From NCBI RefSeq assembly GCF_001999285.1, contig NZ_MLHN01000001.1, positions 62,001 to 126,000 of the forward strand: a DNA stretch of 64,000 nucleotides. Direction: 5' to 3'. Shown here piece by piece: positions 38,172 to 48,667 of the stretch; within the stretch, counting starts at the first letter, position 1, and each line of letters starts with the position of its first letter. The stretch is from Rodentibacter genomosp. 1. Its GTDB lineage: Bacteria; Pseudomonadota; Gammaproteobacteria; Enterobacterales; Pasteurellaceae. A program made the position numbers and the translations under genes. A model generated the notes under the pieces. The model did not search any database. It was not told where the DNA came from and was given only the letters and a program-made list of their open reading frames with translations.

Positions 38172-39173
38172 ATGGCATTATTAGAAGTCAAAGAACTTTC
38201 AGTTCATTTCGGTGAGAAAAACACTGCCTTTAAAGCGGTAGATCGGGTGAGTTACCAAGTGGAACAAGGCGAAGTGTTAGGCATTGTTGGTGAATCAGGT
38301 TCTGGTAAATCCGTCAGTTCTCTCGCCATTATGGGGTTAATTGATTATCCAGGGAAAGTCTCGGCAGAGTCTTTAATATTTGAGGATAAAGATTTATTAA
38401 CACTGAGTGCTAAAGATAAACGCTCTCTCATTGGTGCGGATGTAGCGATGATTTTCCAAGATCCGATGACCAGCCTGAATCCTGCCTATACCGTGGGGTT
38501 TCAAATTATGGAAGCGCTAAAAGTCCACGAAGGTGGTTCAAAACAATCACGTCGTGAACGCACTTTGGAATTATTACGTTTGGTTGGTATTCCCGATCCG
38601 GAATCCCGTATTGATGTTTATCCTCATCAACTTTCGGGCGGAATGAGCCAACGGGTGATGATTGCCATGGCAATTGCCTGTAAACCAAAGCTATTGATTG
38701 CCGATGAGCCAACTACGGCATTAGATGTGACGATTCAAGCGCAAATTGTGGATTTATTACTCGATTTACAGAAAAAAGAATGTATGTCGTTAATCTTAAT
38801 TACCCACGATCTTGCACTTGTTGCCGAAGCGGCACATCGAATTGTGGTGATGTATGCCGGTCAGGTGGTCGAAGAAGGGCGGGCTGAGGATATTTTCCGC
38901 GAACCTAAACATCCTTATACGCAAGCATTATTGCGATCTTTACCTGAATTTGCAGAAGGCAAATCTCGCTTGCAGTCGTTACCGGGTGTTGTTCCAGGAC
39001 GTTATGACCGGTCAAGCGGATGTTTATTGAATCCTCGTTGCCCTTATGCAACGGAATACTGCCGACAAGTTGAACCGGAATTACATCACATTGGTGATCG
39101 TAAAGTGAAATGCCATACACCACTGAATACTAATGGTGAACCGATTAAATGGCGTAAAGGAGATAATCAATGA
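38172..39173 (+). CDS. dppD: Dipeptide ABC transporter ATPase DppD
   Basis: 333 residues with Walker [10 protein letters not shown]-loop [11 protein letters not shown], signature LSGGMSQRV and Walker B LLIADEPT. The C-terminal oligopeptide-transporter domain has the iron-sulfur-type cysteines of this group ([15 protein letters not shown]...CHTPL). I start at the ATG at 38172 (AGGGG upstream) rather than the in-frame GTG at 38166. It overlaps dppF by 4 bases. Confidence 0.95.
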   Translation: MALLEVKELSVHFGEKNTAFKAVDRVSYQVEQGEVLGIVGESGSGKSVSSLAIMGLIDYPGKVSAESLIFEDKDLLTLSAKDKRSLIGADVAMIFQDPMTSLNPAYTVGFQIMEALKVHEGGSKQSRRERTLELLRLVGIPDPESRIDVYPHQLSGGMSQRVMIAMAIACKPKLLIADEPTTALDVTIQAQIVDLLLDLQKKECMSLILITHDLALVAEAAHRIVVMYAGQVVEEGRAEDIFREPKHPYTQALLRSLPEFAEGKSRLQSLPGVVPGRYDRSSGCLLNPRCPYATEYCRQVEPELHHIGDRKVKCHTPLNTNGEPIKWRKGDNQ

Positions 39174-40156
39174 CAAATCATATCAAAGAGAATGCCCCTT
39201 TACTGAATGCGATAGGGTTAAAGAAATATTATCCGGTTAAAAAAGGCTTCTTTGCCAAACCTCAGCTGGTGAAGGCTTTAGATGGCGTTTCTTTCCAACT
39301 AGAGCGAGGGAAAACCCTGGCAGTGGTAGGGGAATCTGGTTGTGGTAAATCCACGTTGGGGCGTTTGCTTGCGATGATTGAGCAGCCCACAGAGGGGGAA
39401 TTGTATTACAACGGACAGAATTTTTTAGAGAATAATTCGGAAACCAAAGCCTTACGCCGTAAGAAAATTCAAATTGTTTTTCAAAATCCTTATGCCTCGT
39501 TGAACCCGCGTAAGAAAATCGGTTCAATTTTGGAAGAACCGTTAGTCATCAATACCAAACTTTCTGCTCAAGAGCGTAAAGCAAAAGTACTTTCTATTAT
39601 GGAAAAAGTGGGATTACGTCCGGAATTTTACGATCGTTATCCTCATATGTTTTCCGGTGGGCAACGCCAACGCATTGCTATCGCGCGCGGTTTAATGTTA
39701 GAACCTGACATTGTAGTAGCAGATGAACCGGTATCTGCGTTAGATGTTTCCGTGCGGGCACAAGTGCTCAATTTGATGATGGATTTACAGGAGGAATTGG
39801 GGCTTTCTTATGTGTTCATTTCCCACGATCTTTCCGTGGTGGAACATATTGCTGATGAAGTGATGGTGATGTATCTCGGGCATTGTGTGGAAAAAGGCAC
39901 AACGACACAGATTTTTTCTAATCCACAACATCCTTATACCCAGGCTTTGCTTTCGGCTACGCCACGTCTCTCCCCTCATTTACGCCGTGAACGTATTAAA
40001 TTAAGTGGAGAATTGCCAAGCCCGATTAACCCACCAAAAGGCTGTGCTTTTAACCCCCGTTGTTGGAAAGCCACTGAAAAATGCCGTGAAGAAAAACCAA
40101 TATTATCTTCTTATTCGGATGGCAAGCTGATTGCTTGTTTTCACGTTGATGAATAA
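39170..40156 (+). CDS. dppF: Dipeptide ABC transporter ATPase DppF
   Basis: 328 residues with Walker [10 protein letters not shown], signature [15 protein letters not shown], Walker [12 protein letters not shown] and the C-terminal [14 protein letters not shown] block. It pairs with DppD as the second ATPase. Last gene of the operon, ended by a USS hairpin. Confidence 0.95.
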   Translation: MTNHIKENAPLLNAIGLKKYYPVKKGFFAKPQLVKALDGVSFQLERGKTLAVVGESGCGKSTLGRLLAMIEQPTEGELYYNGQNFLENNSETKALRRKKIQIVFQNPYASLNPRKKIGSILEEPLVINTKLSAQERKAKVLSIMEKVGLRPEFYDRYPHMFSGGQRQRIAIARGLMLEPDIVVADEPVSALDVSVRAQVLNLMMDLQEELGLSYVFISHDLSVVEHIADEVMVMYLGHCVEKGTTTQIFSNPQHPYTQALLSATPRLSPHLRRERIKLSGELPSPINPPKGCAFNPRCWKATEKCREEKPILSSYSDGKLIACFHVDE

Positions 40157-40173
40157 AAACAACAAGGGAAACG

Positions 40174-40206
40174 ACCGCACTTTGATTAAAGTGCGGTTAT
40201 TTTTTT
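40174..40206. terminator. Inverted-USS terminator between dppF and sotB
   Basis: ACCGCACTTT-GATT-AAAGTGCGGT is a perfect 10-bp stem with a 4-base loop and T run, serving convergent genes; it touches the 3' end of sotB. Confidence 0.88.
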
Positions 40207-41383
40207 AAATATTTTTCTGCGGATAGCGAAATTGGAAAACAAGAAAAATTGTTAACCCGATAATCCCCAATATTGCACCACTCAATCCGATGTATTCCAA
40301 TCCCACATAATTCATGATTTGACTGCCTAATAGCGCACCGGCACCGATTCCCGCATTAAATATACCTGAATAAATGGCGGTGGCGACATCAGTGGCATCG
40401 GGAGCAAGTTTCAGCACCTGCATTTGTAGTGCCAAACCGATACAGGAAATACCGATTCCCCAAATAAAAGCAAGGGAAAATATTGTAGCTATATAGTGGG
40501 TTGAACCGAGCAAAAGTGTGAGTGAGACAATGAATAATCCCATTGCGCTGAGAACAAATTTTTTGGGGTTGAAGCGGTATAACCGATTAAACAGTAAGCT
40601 GGCACTAATGCCTGACAAGCCAAATACAAGGAGGATTATCGTGGTAAGATTTGGTGCTAGTTGTCCAATTTGAATCATAAAAGGTTCAATATAGGTATAG
40701 GCGGTAAAATGTGCCGAAATAATGAGTGCTGTTGTGAGATAAAGTCCGATTAACAATGGGCGTTTGGCGAGAACGGGTAAGCTGGCAAGTGAGCCGGCAT
40801 TCTTACTTGGGAGACGAGGTAAAAGCTGAATAATTAAGAACATCGCCAATAGTGCTAGGAGGGCTATAATGCCGAAAGTGACCCGCCAGCCGACAAGCTG
40901 ACCAATTAAACGTCCGAGAGGTAGGCCTAAAATTGTGGCAAGGGACGAACCAATTGCTAACATACCGAGCGCTTGCGTTTTTTTATTTTTGGGGGCGATT
41001 CTCATCACGAGAGAGGCAGTAATGGACCAAAAAATAGAATGAGCCAATGCAATACACATACGGGCAATCAGCAATACCCAAAAGTTCCATGCAATCACAG
41101 AGAGGATATGCCCGATAATAAAAATCACAAAAAGTTTAATGAGTAAACTTTTCCGTTCCATTTTTCCTGTCGCCAACATTGCCGGTAAAGACATCACCAG
41201 TACAGTCCATGCATAGACTGTCATCATTAGCCCGGTTTCAGCGGTTTGCATATCAAAGCTTTGAGCAATATCTGTCAGTAATGCAACTGGCACAAATTCT
41301 GTTGTGTTGAAAATAAATGCGGCACAAGCCATGATGATGACTCGCCAAGTTTGGATTTTTTCAGCTTGCTGGTAAAAGGACAT
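40205..41383 (-). CDS. sotB: Sugar efflux MFS transporter SotB-like
   Basis: 392 residues, 12 membrane segments, DHA1-type drug/sugar exporter. The N terminus (WRVIIMACAAFIFNTTEFVPVALL) and GLMMTVYAWTVL are typical of the SotB/YdeA group that exports arabinose and related sugars. The substrate here is inferred only. The start overlaps the stop of the preceding gene by one base (TAATG), so it is the last gene of a udk-dcd-asmA-sotB transcript. Confidence 0.85.
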   Translation of the reverse strand: MSFYQQAEKIQTWRVIIMACAAFIFNTTEFVPVALLTDIAQSFDMQTAETGLMMTVYAWTVLVMSLPAMLATGKMERKSLLIKLFVIFIIGHILSVIAWNFWVLLIARMCIALAHSIFWSITASLVMRIAPKNKKTQALGMLAIGSSLATILGLPLGRLIGQLVGWRVTFGIIALLALLAMFLIIQLLPRLPSKNAGSLASLPVLAKRPLLIGLYLTTALIISAHFTAYTYIEPFMIQIGQLAPNLTTIILLVFGLSGISASLLFNRLYRFNPKKFVLSAMGLFIVSLTLLLGSTHYIATIFSLAFIWGIGISCIGLALQMQVLKLAPDATDVATAIYSGIFNAGIGAGALLGSQIMNYVGLEYIGLSGAILGIIGLTIFLVFQFRYPQKNI

Positions 41384-42573
41384 TATTTTAATTTCTCTTT
41401 AATGAGATGTTTTAATTGTTTCCGAAAATCTTTATTTATTTCCAGTTTATACTGGGGAGAATAGCAACTATCAAAAAAGCGAATAGTCAGTTTAAGGTTT
41501 TGGTATTTTTCATTCGTTGCAGAAAGGTTGAGATTAATATCGCATTGCATGGTATGCAAATCAATCGTCCCATTACCCTCGCCTAAAAGTGCGGCTGTTT
41601 TTAGGCTGATTTTATTGACAGTTAATAAATTATTTTCGAGGTTCAATGATGAGATAAAGGTTTGGTAGGCAGTATTCATACTTTTCCCTTGTAAAAGTTC
41701 ATCATTGTAATTAATTGGAAAATACTGTGTGGCGAGGTCAAGTAAATTTAGCCCCAAAAGCTCGCCATCCCGTGCATTAAAATCAAATTTTCCTTGTGTT
41801 AATTCTGAATTGAAAAAGGTAAGTTGGACATTAAAATCAGTCGTACCCGTCATGGTATTAGGAAAGCTCAATAAGGTGAGTAAGCGTTCCATTGGGAAAT
41901 TTTTACCGGAAAATTTGACCGCACTTTTTTGTGCAAGGCTGTTGAATTTTAGTATCGCTAAACAATCGGTAGTACAGTAGGGCTTGATATAGGCAGCCAG
42001 TATTTTTTGTGGTTTAGAAAAATCACTGTGTACCTCGATATAGTCCAATGGCTGCCCATTTAAAGAGACACCATCAAATTGGAGTAAAGATTCGTTGCCT
42101 TGATTTAGGGCAATCTTTCCTTTAGTAAAAGCAAGATTAAAGGTGGTATTTCTACCGTAAATCGGTTTTTCAAGTTCAATTGAGATTCGATTTTCCCCAT
42201 TAAAAGAAATACTTTTTGCCAATAATTTTTTCAGTGAAAAATCTGAAAAATACATGGTTATTTTGGCAGAATTGAGGCTTTTTTCCCCTACTTTTGCTTG
42301 CGTTATAGCGAGCTGTTCAAGTTTTGGATCGCCGAGAATTAAGGGTAAAAATGCCAATCTTCCCTCAATTTGTTTGAGGGAAATCTCATGATAGTTGAGT
42401 TGCTCAATAGAAAAATAAGGTTGAGGAAAGAGATTAAACTCAAGGGATTTTACTTGAATATTGTGTTGGGCTAATTGTTCGGTGAGTTGTGTTTTAGCTT
42501 GTTGAAGTTGGATGTAAAAAAAAGCAAAGATCGCAACAAGCACGATCAACAGGCTTATTGCGATCTTTTTCAT
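41383..42573 (-). CDS. AsmA-like envelope protein (short form)
   Basis: 396 residues with one N-terminal membrane helix (AISLLIVLVAIFAFFYI) and a long beta-rich periplasmic part ending in an AsmA-C-like segment (FDFNARDGELLGLNLLDLA). Its place next to dcd and udk matches E. coli asmA, although it is about 220 residues shorter than the E. coli protein. AsmA-family proteins are thought to help lipid transport to the outer membrane. The start abuts the dcd stop without a gap. Confidence 0.75.
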   Translation of the reverse strand: MKKIAISLLIVLVAIFAFFYIQLQQAKTQLTEQLAQHNIQVKSLEFNLFPQPYFSIEQLNYHEISLKQIEGRLAFLPLILGDPKLEQLAITQAKVGEKSLNSAKITMYFSDFSLKKLLAKSISFNGENRISIELEKPIYGRNTTFNLAFTKGKIALNQGNESLLQFDGVSLNGQPLDYIEVHSDFSKPQKILAAYIKPYCTTDCLAILKFNSLAQKSAVKFSGKNFPMERLLTLLSFPNTMTGTTDFNVQLTFFNSELTQGKFDFNARDGELLGLNLLDLATQYFPINYNDELLQGKSMNTAYQTFISSLNLENNLLTVNKISLKTAALLGEGNGTIDLHTMQCDINLNLSATNEKYQNLKLTIRFFDSCYSPQYKLEINKDFRKQLKHLIKEKLK

Positions 42574-43158
42574 TTATTTATCCTCATCAATGCGACTTGC
42601 CACGGCATTTTGTTGATTTCGATATTTCGCATCTTTACGGCGATTATAAGGGCGTGCAGCCTCCCCGCTTAACACTTCAAAACTGAGTGCACCGATCACC
42701 ATATTCGGGCGTAAGGCTAAAGGCAATTTACCGGAATTGTAAAACTCCAGCACGATTTTTCCTTCCCAACCCGGATCAATACGGTGAGCGGTGACGTGTA
42801 CCATTAATCCCAAACGAGCAAGGGAAGACCGCCCATCTAGCCAGCCAATGATATTCGCCGGTAATTTGACGGATTCTAAAGTGGTTGCCAAAGCCAATAC
42901 GCCGGGGTGTAGAAAAAAAGCTTCATCATCAGGAATGATAATTTCATCACTCATGACCGATTCTAATTGTGCCGAGACTTCTTCTTTCGGCCCGCTTAAA
43001 TCAATATAAGGCGCAGAATGTTCACGAAATACCCGAAAAGAATTACCCAGACGTACATCAATGGTTGCACCGTTAATTTTGTCATTAGCGGGACGAGGGG
43101 TTAAAGAAATAATGCCATCATCAAGATAGCGTTCAATATCGGTATCACAAAGACGCAT
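42574..43158 (-). CDS. dcd: dCTP deaminase
   Basis: 194 residues. It converts dCTP to dUTP. The trimeric dUTPase-like fold shows [15 protein letters not shown], the loop [28 protein letters not shown] with the catalytic Glu in VLEFYN, and a C terminus [16 protein letters not shown] that closes the site. It lies 8 bases after udk. Confidence 0.97.
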   Translation of the reverse strand: MRLCDTDIERYLDDGIISLTPRPANDKINGATIDVRLGNSFRVFREHSAPYIDLSGPKEEVSAQLESVMSDEIIIPDDEAFFLHPGVLALATTLESVKLPANIIGWLDGRSSLARLGLMVHVTAHRIDPGWEGKIVLEFYNSGKLPLALRPNMVIGALSFEVLSGEAARPYNRRKDAKYRNQQNAVASRIDEDK

Positions 43159-43166
43159 AATTTCTC

Positions 43167-43808
43167 CTATTTTTGGTTTAATAAATGAAGAATTTGAGCT
43201 TTTAACATATTGATCGCAATGCGGTTTTTACCACCACGAGGAATGACAATATCAGCGTATTGTTTAGACGGTTCAATAAACTGTAAGAACATTGGACGCA
43301 CGGTTGAGCGATATTGGTCGATCACAGATTGAAGTGAGCGTCCACGTTCTTCCATATCACGTTGCAAGCGGCGGATAAAACAAATATCCAACGGGGTATC
43401 CACAAAAACGGAAATATCCGCTAATTGGCGTACTCGTTCATCAGTGAGTAATAAAATACCTTCTAAAATAACGATGCGTTTAGGGGTGAAGTGCGTGGTT
43501 TCAGCGGTTCGAGTATGCTCTACATAGCTATAGACGGGAATATCCACCGCTTTATTGGCTTTTAAATCTTTTAAATGTTGAATGAGTAAATCACGATCCA
43601 TCGAGTTAGGGTGGTCATAATTGGTTTTTACGCGCTCGCTCATTTCTAAATGGCTTTGGTCTTTATAGTAACTATCTTCTGCAATAATACCGATTTGCTG
43701 ACAACCTAATTCGTTACAGAGTTCTTTGTGAACAGTAGAGGCAATAGAACTTTTTCCTGAGGCAGAGGCGCCGGTGATAGCAATGATGATACAAGATGAA
43801 TCTGGCAT
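43167..43808 (-). CDS. udk: Uridine kinase
   Basis: 213 residues, P-loop nucleoside kinase phosphorylating uridine and cytidine. It has Walker [13 protein letters not shown], the substrate segment [11 protein letters not shown] and the lid region [15 protein letters not shown]. First gene of the minus-strand operon, with a USS in its upstream region near 43855. Confidence 0.97.
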   Translation of the reverse strand: MPDSSCIIIAITGASASGKSSIASTVHKELCNELGCQQIGIIAEDSYYKDQSHLEMSERVKTNYDHPNSMDRDLLIQHLKDLKANKAVDIPVYSYVEHTRTAETTHFTPKRIVILEGILLLTDERVRQLADISVFVDTPLDICFIRRLQRDMEERGRSLQSVIDQYRSTVRPMFLQFIEPSKQYADIVIPRGGKNRIAINMLKAQILHLLNQK

Positions 43809-43899
43809 AAATATAACCTAGAGGCTGATAAAATTGCCTGAATTATAAAGAAAAGTGCGGTCAATTTCACCTGTATTTTATGCCATCAATTCACAAAAT

Positions 43900-43915
43900 T
43901 GTGAGGAGAGTCACG
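43900..43915. promoter_or_regulatory. CRP-like site between udk and afuA
   Basis: TGTGAGGAGAGTCACG fits TGTGA-N6-TCACA with one mismatch and lies about 60 bases before afuA. It overlaps another palindrome, TCACAAAATTGTGA (43891-43904). Confidence 0.55.
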
Positions 43916-43973
43916 GTATTCTTCTTCGTTTTCACGTAGTATTTTGGCGTTTTTCTTCAGATAGGAGTTGATT

Positions 43974-45014
43974 ATGACATTCAATAAAATTTCTCTTTCT
44001 ATTTCAACCGCACTTTTAGCGGGCGGTTTAATGATATCTTCAGCTGTAAATGCAAAAGGTCGATTAGTGGTGTATTGTAGTGCTACGAATATTTTGTGTG
44101 AAACCACCACAAAGGCTTTTGGTGAAAAATATGATGTTAAAACGTCGTTTATCCGCAATGGTTCGGGCAGTACCTTTGCAAAAGTCGAGGCGGAAAAAAA
44201 TAATCCGCAAGCGGATGTGTGGTTTGGCGGTACCTTTGATCCGCAAGCGCAAGCGGCAGAATTAGGGTTGATTGAGCCCTATAAGTCTAAGTATATTGAT
44301 GAAATTGTTGAATCGTTCCGTGATCCAGCAAAAACGAAAGGTCACTATGTCTCCGCCATTTATATGGGGATTTTAGGTTTTGGGGTGAATACCGAGCGTC
44401 TTGCTAAACTAGGTATTAAAGAAGTCCCGAAATGTTGGAAAGATTTAACGGATCCAAATTTAAAAGGTGAAATTCAAATCGCCGATCCGCAAAGTTCCGG
44501 TACGGCTTATACTGCCATCGCGACCTTTGTACAACTTTGGGGAGAAGATAAAGCCTTTGATTTCTTTAAACAATTACATCCAAACGTATCACAATACACC
44601 AAATCCGGCATTGCACCATCACGCAATGCGGCACGGGCTGAAACCGCAATTGGCATTGGTTTTTTACACGATTATGCACTAGAAAAACAGCAAGGCGCAC
44701 CATTAGAATTAATCGTACCTTGTGAAGGAACGGGTTATGAATTAGGCGGAGTGAGTATCCTTAAAGGTGCTCGAAATCTTGATAATGCCAAATTATTTAT
44801 AGATTGGGCACTTTCGAAAGAAGGACAGGAGCTGGCTTGGAAGAAAGGGGAATCTTTACAGATTTTAACCAATACCACAGCTGAGCAATCTCCGGTAGCA
44901 TTTGATCCGACCAAACTCAATTTAATCAATTACGACTTTGAAAAATATGGTGCGACAGAAGAACGTAAACGTCTTATTGAAAAATGGGTTCAAGAGATTA
45001 AATTAGCGAAATAA
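43974..45014 (+). CDS. afuA: Hexose-phosphate/ferric-type binding protein AfuA
   Basis: 346 residues with a signal peptide (ISTALLAGGLMISSAVNA). AfuA proteins were first named as ferric-binding, but work on Actinobacillus showed AfuA to bind glucose-6-phosphate and related sugar phosphates. The mature start KGRLVVYCSATNILCE and the segments ADVWFGGTFDPQAQAA and GSGSTFAK are characteristic. AGGAG lies 6 bases before 43974. The permease and ATPase follow after a repeat element. A paralogue with a TPP riboswitch lies at 24 kb. Confidence 0.92.
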   Translation: MTFNKISLSISTALLAGGLMISSAVNAKGRLVVYCSATNILCETTTKAFGEKYDVKTSFIRNGSGSTFAKVEAEKNNPQADVWFGGTFDPQAQAAELGLIEPYKSKYIDEIVESFRDPAKTKGHYVSAIYMGILGFGVNTERLAKLGIKEVPKCWKDLTDPNLKGEIQIADPQSSGTAYTAIATFVQLWGEDKAFDFFKQLHPNVSQYTKSGIAPSRNAARAETAIGIGFLHDYALEKQQGAPLELIVPCEGTGYELGGVSILKGARNLDNAKLFIDWALSKEGQELAWKKGESLQILTNTTAEQSPVAFDPTKLNLINYDFEKYGATEERKRLIEKWVQEIKLAK

Positions 45015-45022
45015 TATTCTGA

Positions 45023-45244
45023 AAGTGCGGTTGAAAATTACGGTATGATGTAGCAAATGCACAAAAATAGATATTTCAACGACATGTAGGGACACACTGC
45101 GTGTGTCCACTATAAAATCAAATCATTTCAATATGTTAAAATTCGGACACACGCAGTGTGTCCCTACAAGCTAGCTAACCAGAAAACAGATTTGTGTAAC
45201 TGCTGCAGAATACTGGAAAATTATCAATTTTTGACCGCACTTTG
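45023..45244 (+). repeat. MITE-like element, copy 3, with USS arms, inside the afu operon
   Basis: The element at about 45043-45216 begins GTATGATGTAGCAAATGCAC and ends CTGCTGCAGAATAC. It contains two palindromes, GGACACACTGCGTGTGTCC and GGACACACGCAGTGTGTCC, around an AT-rich centre. Outside it are a USS at 45023 and an inverted one at 45235-45244. It fills most of the 318-base gap between afuA and afuB. Confidence 0.8.
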
Positions 45245-45332
45245 ATCTTGTTTTATAAATATGAGATGAATTTGTGGCGTGAGTCTCTCGTATATACTAC
45301 AGAAAACGCCAAATAGCCTTGCGGAGGTATTA

Positions 45333-47384
45333 ATGAGAAAGCAGGCGCTTTTTGAAAGCAATTGGTTTTGGATTGCTATTGCCCTAATGGGGTTCGTTTG
45401 TTTGCCTTCTACGGCACTTTATTATGGCATCGCTGAATCAACTCCAGAGGAACTGCTGGAGGCGATGGGATGGATGGCTCCTAATCTTAGTTGGTTTTGG
45501 TTCGGTACATTATTGCTGATTCCTGTTATCTCGCATTTTTTCAGGCAGAAGGCTCGCCAACAAGGATTATTTGAATTTCTGCTGATTTGTACAATTGTTA
45601 CATTTATCTTTATCTCAGCAACACTTGCTAAAATGAGTTTAGGTTATTCAATTTTTATTTTGCTGGTGTCATTGATTGCTATGGCAACGAATGCTCTGGC
45701 AAAAATGAAAATAATGCAAGGTGATAAATTTATCATCGCTTCACTTATCAGTATTGTATTGATGATTTTCTTTTTTATCGTCTATCCTACCTTGGCAATT
45801 TTTATTTCTATGTTTTATGACGGTTCGGAATTTGTTCCAACCCAATTCTTAACAATCCTTGAACAGCCCTATATTATTCGCATCATTTTCAATTCATTGA
45901 GTGTGGCGGCAACGATTGGTATTTTGGCAACGCTATTTGGTTTAATTTTTGCCCTTTATACGACACGTATCGCCAAACGTACCGCTTTTATCGGTAAAAT
46001 TTTCTCCATTTTACCGATTGTTACCCCGCCGTTTGTGGTGGGATTAGGAGTAACGTTAATGCTTGGACGTTCAGGTTATGTAACGCAATTTTTAGTGGAG
46101 TATCTCGGCTTTAATAACAACTGGTTATACGGTTTTACAGGGATTGTCATTGCTCATACACTGGCATTGACACCCATGTCTTTTATGATTTTGGAGGGGG
46201 CGCTTAAATCTGTTCACCCTTCCATTGAAGAAGCCTCATACACTTTGCGTGCGAACCGTTATCAAACCTTTTTCAATATCATTTTCCCATTATTGAAACC
46301 GGCACTGGGTAACTCATTCCTTGTGGTTGCCATTCAGTCTTTAGCGGATTTTAGTACGCCATTGGTGCTTGGCGGTAGTTTTGATGTCATTTCCTCACAA
46401 ATTTACTTCTTTATTGCAGGCTCACAACTTGATTATGCTTCAGCCAGTACACTGGGGAGTTTATTACTTATTTTCTCGCTATCCATTTTCGTGATCCAGT
46501 ATGTATGGATAGGTAATCGCTCCTATGTGACAGTTTCCGGTAAATCTTATCGTGGTGATGTGCAAGATCTGCCGAATCTTATGAAATACGCTATTATGCT
46601 GATTTTAGGTTTTTGGGTGTTATTCAATGTGGTTCTCTACGGCAGCATTTTCTACGGCAGTTTTACCGCTAATTGGGGCGTAGATTACACATTAACTTTC
46701 AAACATTATCTTGCGCTATTTGGTCAAGGTTTTAGCGATGGGGCTTGGCCGTCTCTTATTCAAACCGTATTGTTTTCCGCCGCGGCAGCTCCAATTACGG
46801 CGCTCTTTGGGTTATTGATTGCCTACATTACTGTACGCCGTGATTTTAAAGGGAAGAAGACGTTAGAATTTCTCACCTTACTTTGTTTTGCCGTACCGGG
46901 TACGGTTGCGGGGGTGTCCTATATCCTTGCTTTTAATAGCGCACCGATTTATATCACAGGAACGGGATTAATCATTATTCTTTCTATGGTAATGCGTAAT
47001 ATGCCGGTAGGAATGCGAGCTGCGATTGCAGGATTGGGACAATTAGATAAATCCCTCGATGAAGCCTCTCTCTCACTTAAAGGCAGCTCATTTAAAACCC
47101 TTGTATTTATTGTGCTGCCATTGCTTAAGCCGGCATTATTATCTGCATTAGTCACCAGTTTTGTCCGCTCTATGACAACAGTGAGTGCTATCGTCTTTCT
47201 TGTCACTGCCGATACCCGTGTTGCGACATCTTATATTTTAAATAGAGTAGAGGACGGTGAATATGGTGTGGCGATTGCCTACGGTTCGATTCTCATTGTC
47301 GTCATGATGGCGATTATTCTATTTTTTGACTGGCTCGTGGGGGATACCCGCATTAGTCGATCCAAAGCGAAAAAAATGAATTAA
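45333..47384 (+). CDS. afuB: ABC transporter permease AfuB (fused double permease)
   Basis: 683 residues made of two permease halves. Each has an EAA loop (EEASYTLRANRYQTFFNIIFP and DEASLSLKGSSFKTLVFIVLP), as in FbpB-type permeases, with about 14-16 membrane segments in all. It forms the channel for AfuA-delivered substrate. The start at 45333 has GGAGG upstream; the in-frame GTG at 45279 has no such site. Confidence 0.93.
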   Translation: MRKQALFESNWFWIAIALMGFVCLPSTALYYGIAESTPEELLEAMGWMAPNLSWFWFGTLLLIPVISHFFRQKARQQGLFEFLLICTIVTFIFISATLAKMSLGYSIFILLVSLIAMATNALAKMKIMQGDKFIIASLISIVLMIFFFIVYPTLAIFISMFYDGSEFVPTQFLTILEQPYIIRIIFNSLSVAATIGILATLFGLIFALYTTRIAKRTAFIGKIFSILPIVTPPFVVGLGVTLMLGRSGYVTQFLVEYLGFNNNWLYGFTGIVIAHTLALTPMSFMILEGALKSVHPSIEEASYTLRANRYQTFFNIIFPLLKPALGNSFLVVAIQSLADFSTPLVLGGSFDVISSQIYFFIAGSQLDYASASTLGSLLLIFSLSIFVIQYVWIGNRSYVTVSGKSYRGDVQDLPNLMKYAIMLILGFWVLFNVVLYGSIFYGSFTANWGVDYTLTFKHYLALFGQGFSDGAWPSLIQTVLFSAAAAPITALFGLLIAYITVRRDFKGKKTLEFLTLLCFAVPGTVAGVSYILAFNSAPIYITGTGLIIILSMVMRNMPVGMRAAIAGLGQLDKSLDEASLSLKGSSFKTLVFIVLPLLKPALLSALVTSFVRSMTTVSAIVFLVTADTRVATSYILNRVEDGEYGVAIAYGSILIVVMMAIILFFDWLVGDTRISRSKAKKMN

Positions 47385-47444
47385 GCACCGTCTGAACATC
47401 TATAAAAGTGCGGTATAAAAATAAATAGTTTTTAAAAGGTAGTA

Positions 47445-48494
47445 ATGATGAACAACGATTTTTTAGTATTGAAAAATATCACCAAAGCATTTGGTAAGGC
47501 TGTCGTAATTGATAATTTAGATTTAACCATTAAACGTGGCACAATGGTGACCTTGCTTGGGCCGTCCGGTTGTGGCAAAACGACAGTATTAAGATTGGTG
47601 GCAGGGTTGGAAAATCCCACAAGTGGTCAAATTTTTATTGACAGTGAAGATGTAACGAAATCCTCCATTCAAAATCGTGATATTTGTATTGTGTTCCAAT
47701 CTTATGCTTTATTTCCGCATATGAGTATTGGCGATAACGTGGGTTACGGCTTAAAAATGCAAGGTGTGAGCAAACAAGAACGCACTCAGCGGGTCAAGGA
47801 AGCCCTCGAATTGGTGGATTTAGCCGGTTTTGAAGATCGCTATGTGGATCAAATTTCCGGCGGGCAACAACAGCGTGTGGCGTTAGCCCGTGCTTTAGTC
47901 CTGAAACCAAAAGTCTTGCTATTTGACGAGCCGTTAAGTAACTTAGATGCGAACCTTCGCCGTTCTATGCGTGAAAAAATTCGTGAATTACAACAACGAT
48001 TGGGTATCACGTCCTTATATGTTACTCATGATCAAACCGAAGCCTTTGCCGTATCTGATGAAGTTATTGTGATGCATAAAGGTAAAATTATGCAAAAAGC
48101 ACCGGCAAAAGAGCTTTATCTTCGTCCGAATTCCTTGTTTTTGGCGAATTTTATGGGCGAGTCCAGTATTTTTGAGGGAAAATTACAAAATGATACGGTG
48201 GATATTAATGGTTATCAAATCACCCTTTTTAATACGGCACAATTTGGTTTGGCTGATGGAGAATGTTTGGTGGGGATTCGTCCCGAAGCGGTTTATCTAA
48301 GCAATGAAGGATCAGATAATCAACGTTGTGAGATTAAAAGTGCGGTCTATATGGGCAACCATTGGGAAGTGGTCGCGATTTGGGCAGGAAAAGAATTACT
48401 GGTGAATTGTAAACCGGAAGATTTTGAGGCTGATCTTAAACAAGCTTATATCAATCTCGCAGAACAGGGGATCTTCCTATTGAAAAAAGAGTAG
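47445..48494 (+). CDS. afuC: ABC transporter ATPase AfuC
   Basis: 349 residues with Walker [10 protein letters not shown], signature [15 protein letters not shown], Walker [12 protein letters not shown], a switch His in YVTHDQTEA, and a C-terminal TOBE-like domain ([10 protein letters not shown]). It powers AfuAB. AAAAGG precedes the start. Confidence 0.94.
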   Translation: MMNNDFLVLKNITKAFGKAVVIDNLDLTIKRGTMVTLLGPSGCGKTTVLRLVAGLENPTSGQIFIDSEDVTKSSIQNRDICIVFQSYALFPHMSIGDNVGYGLKMQGVSKQERTQRVKEALELVDLAGFEDRYVDQISGGQQQRVALARALVLKPKVLLFDEPLSNLDANLRRSMREKIRELQQRLGITSLYVTHDQTEAFAVSDEVIVMHKGKIMQKAPAKELYLRPNSLFLANFMGESSIFEGKLQNDTVDINGYQITLFNTAQFGLADGECLVGIRPEAVYLSNEGSDNQRCEIKSAVYMGNHWEVVAIWAGKELLVNCKPEDFEADLKQAYINLAEQGIFLLKKE

Positions 48495-48504
48495 GGTGAT
48501 ATAT

Positions 48505-48667
48505 CAAAAAAGTGCGGTTAAAAAACAATATGAATTTTCGATATTATGTCGCAAATGCACAAAAATAGAAATGTTAACGACAGGTAGGGACACACTGCGT
48601 GTGTCCGTTATAAAATTAAATTATTTCAATACGTTAAAATTCGGATAAACGCAGTATGTTTCCTCTT
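48505..48667 (+). repeat. MITE-like element, copy 4 (right end truncated)
   Basis: A USS at 48510-48518 is followed by TATTATGTCGCAAATGCAC and the first palindrome GGACACACTGCGTGTGTCC. The second palindrome is decayed (GGATAAACGCAGTATGTTTCC) and the right terminus and right USS are absent. The element breaks off where the glycosyltransferase gene ends. Confidence 0.72.

Noticed and set aside
45279-45332. Longer afuB from a GTG at 45279
   Set aside because: No ribosome site, while GGAGG precedes the ATG at 45333.
47386-47396. Neisseria-like ACCGTCTGAA after afuB
   Set aside because: A lone 9/10 match in otherwise native sequence; chance is the simplest explanation.
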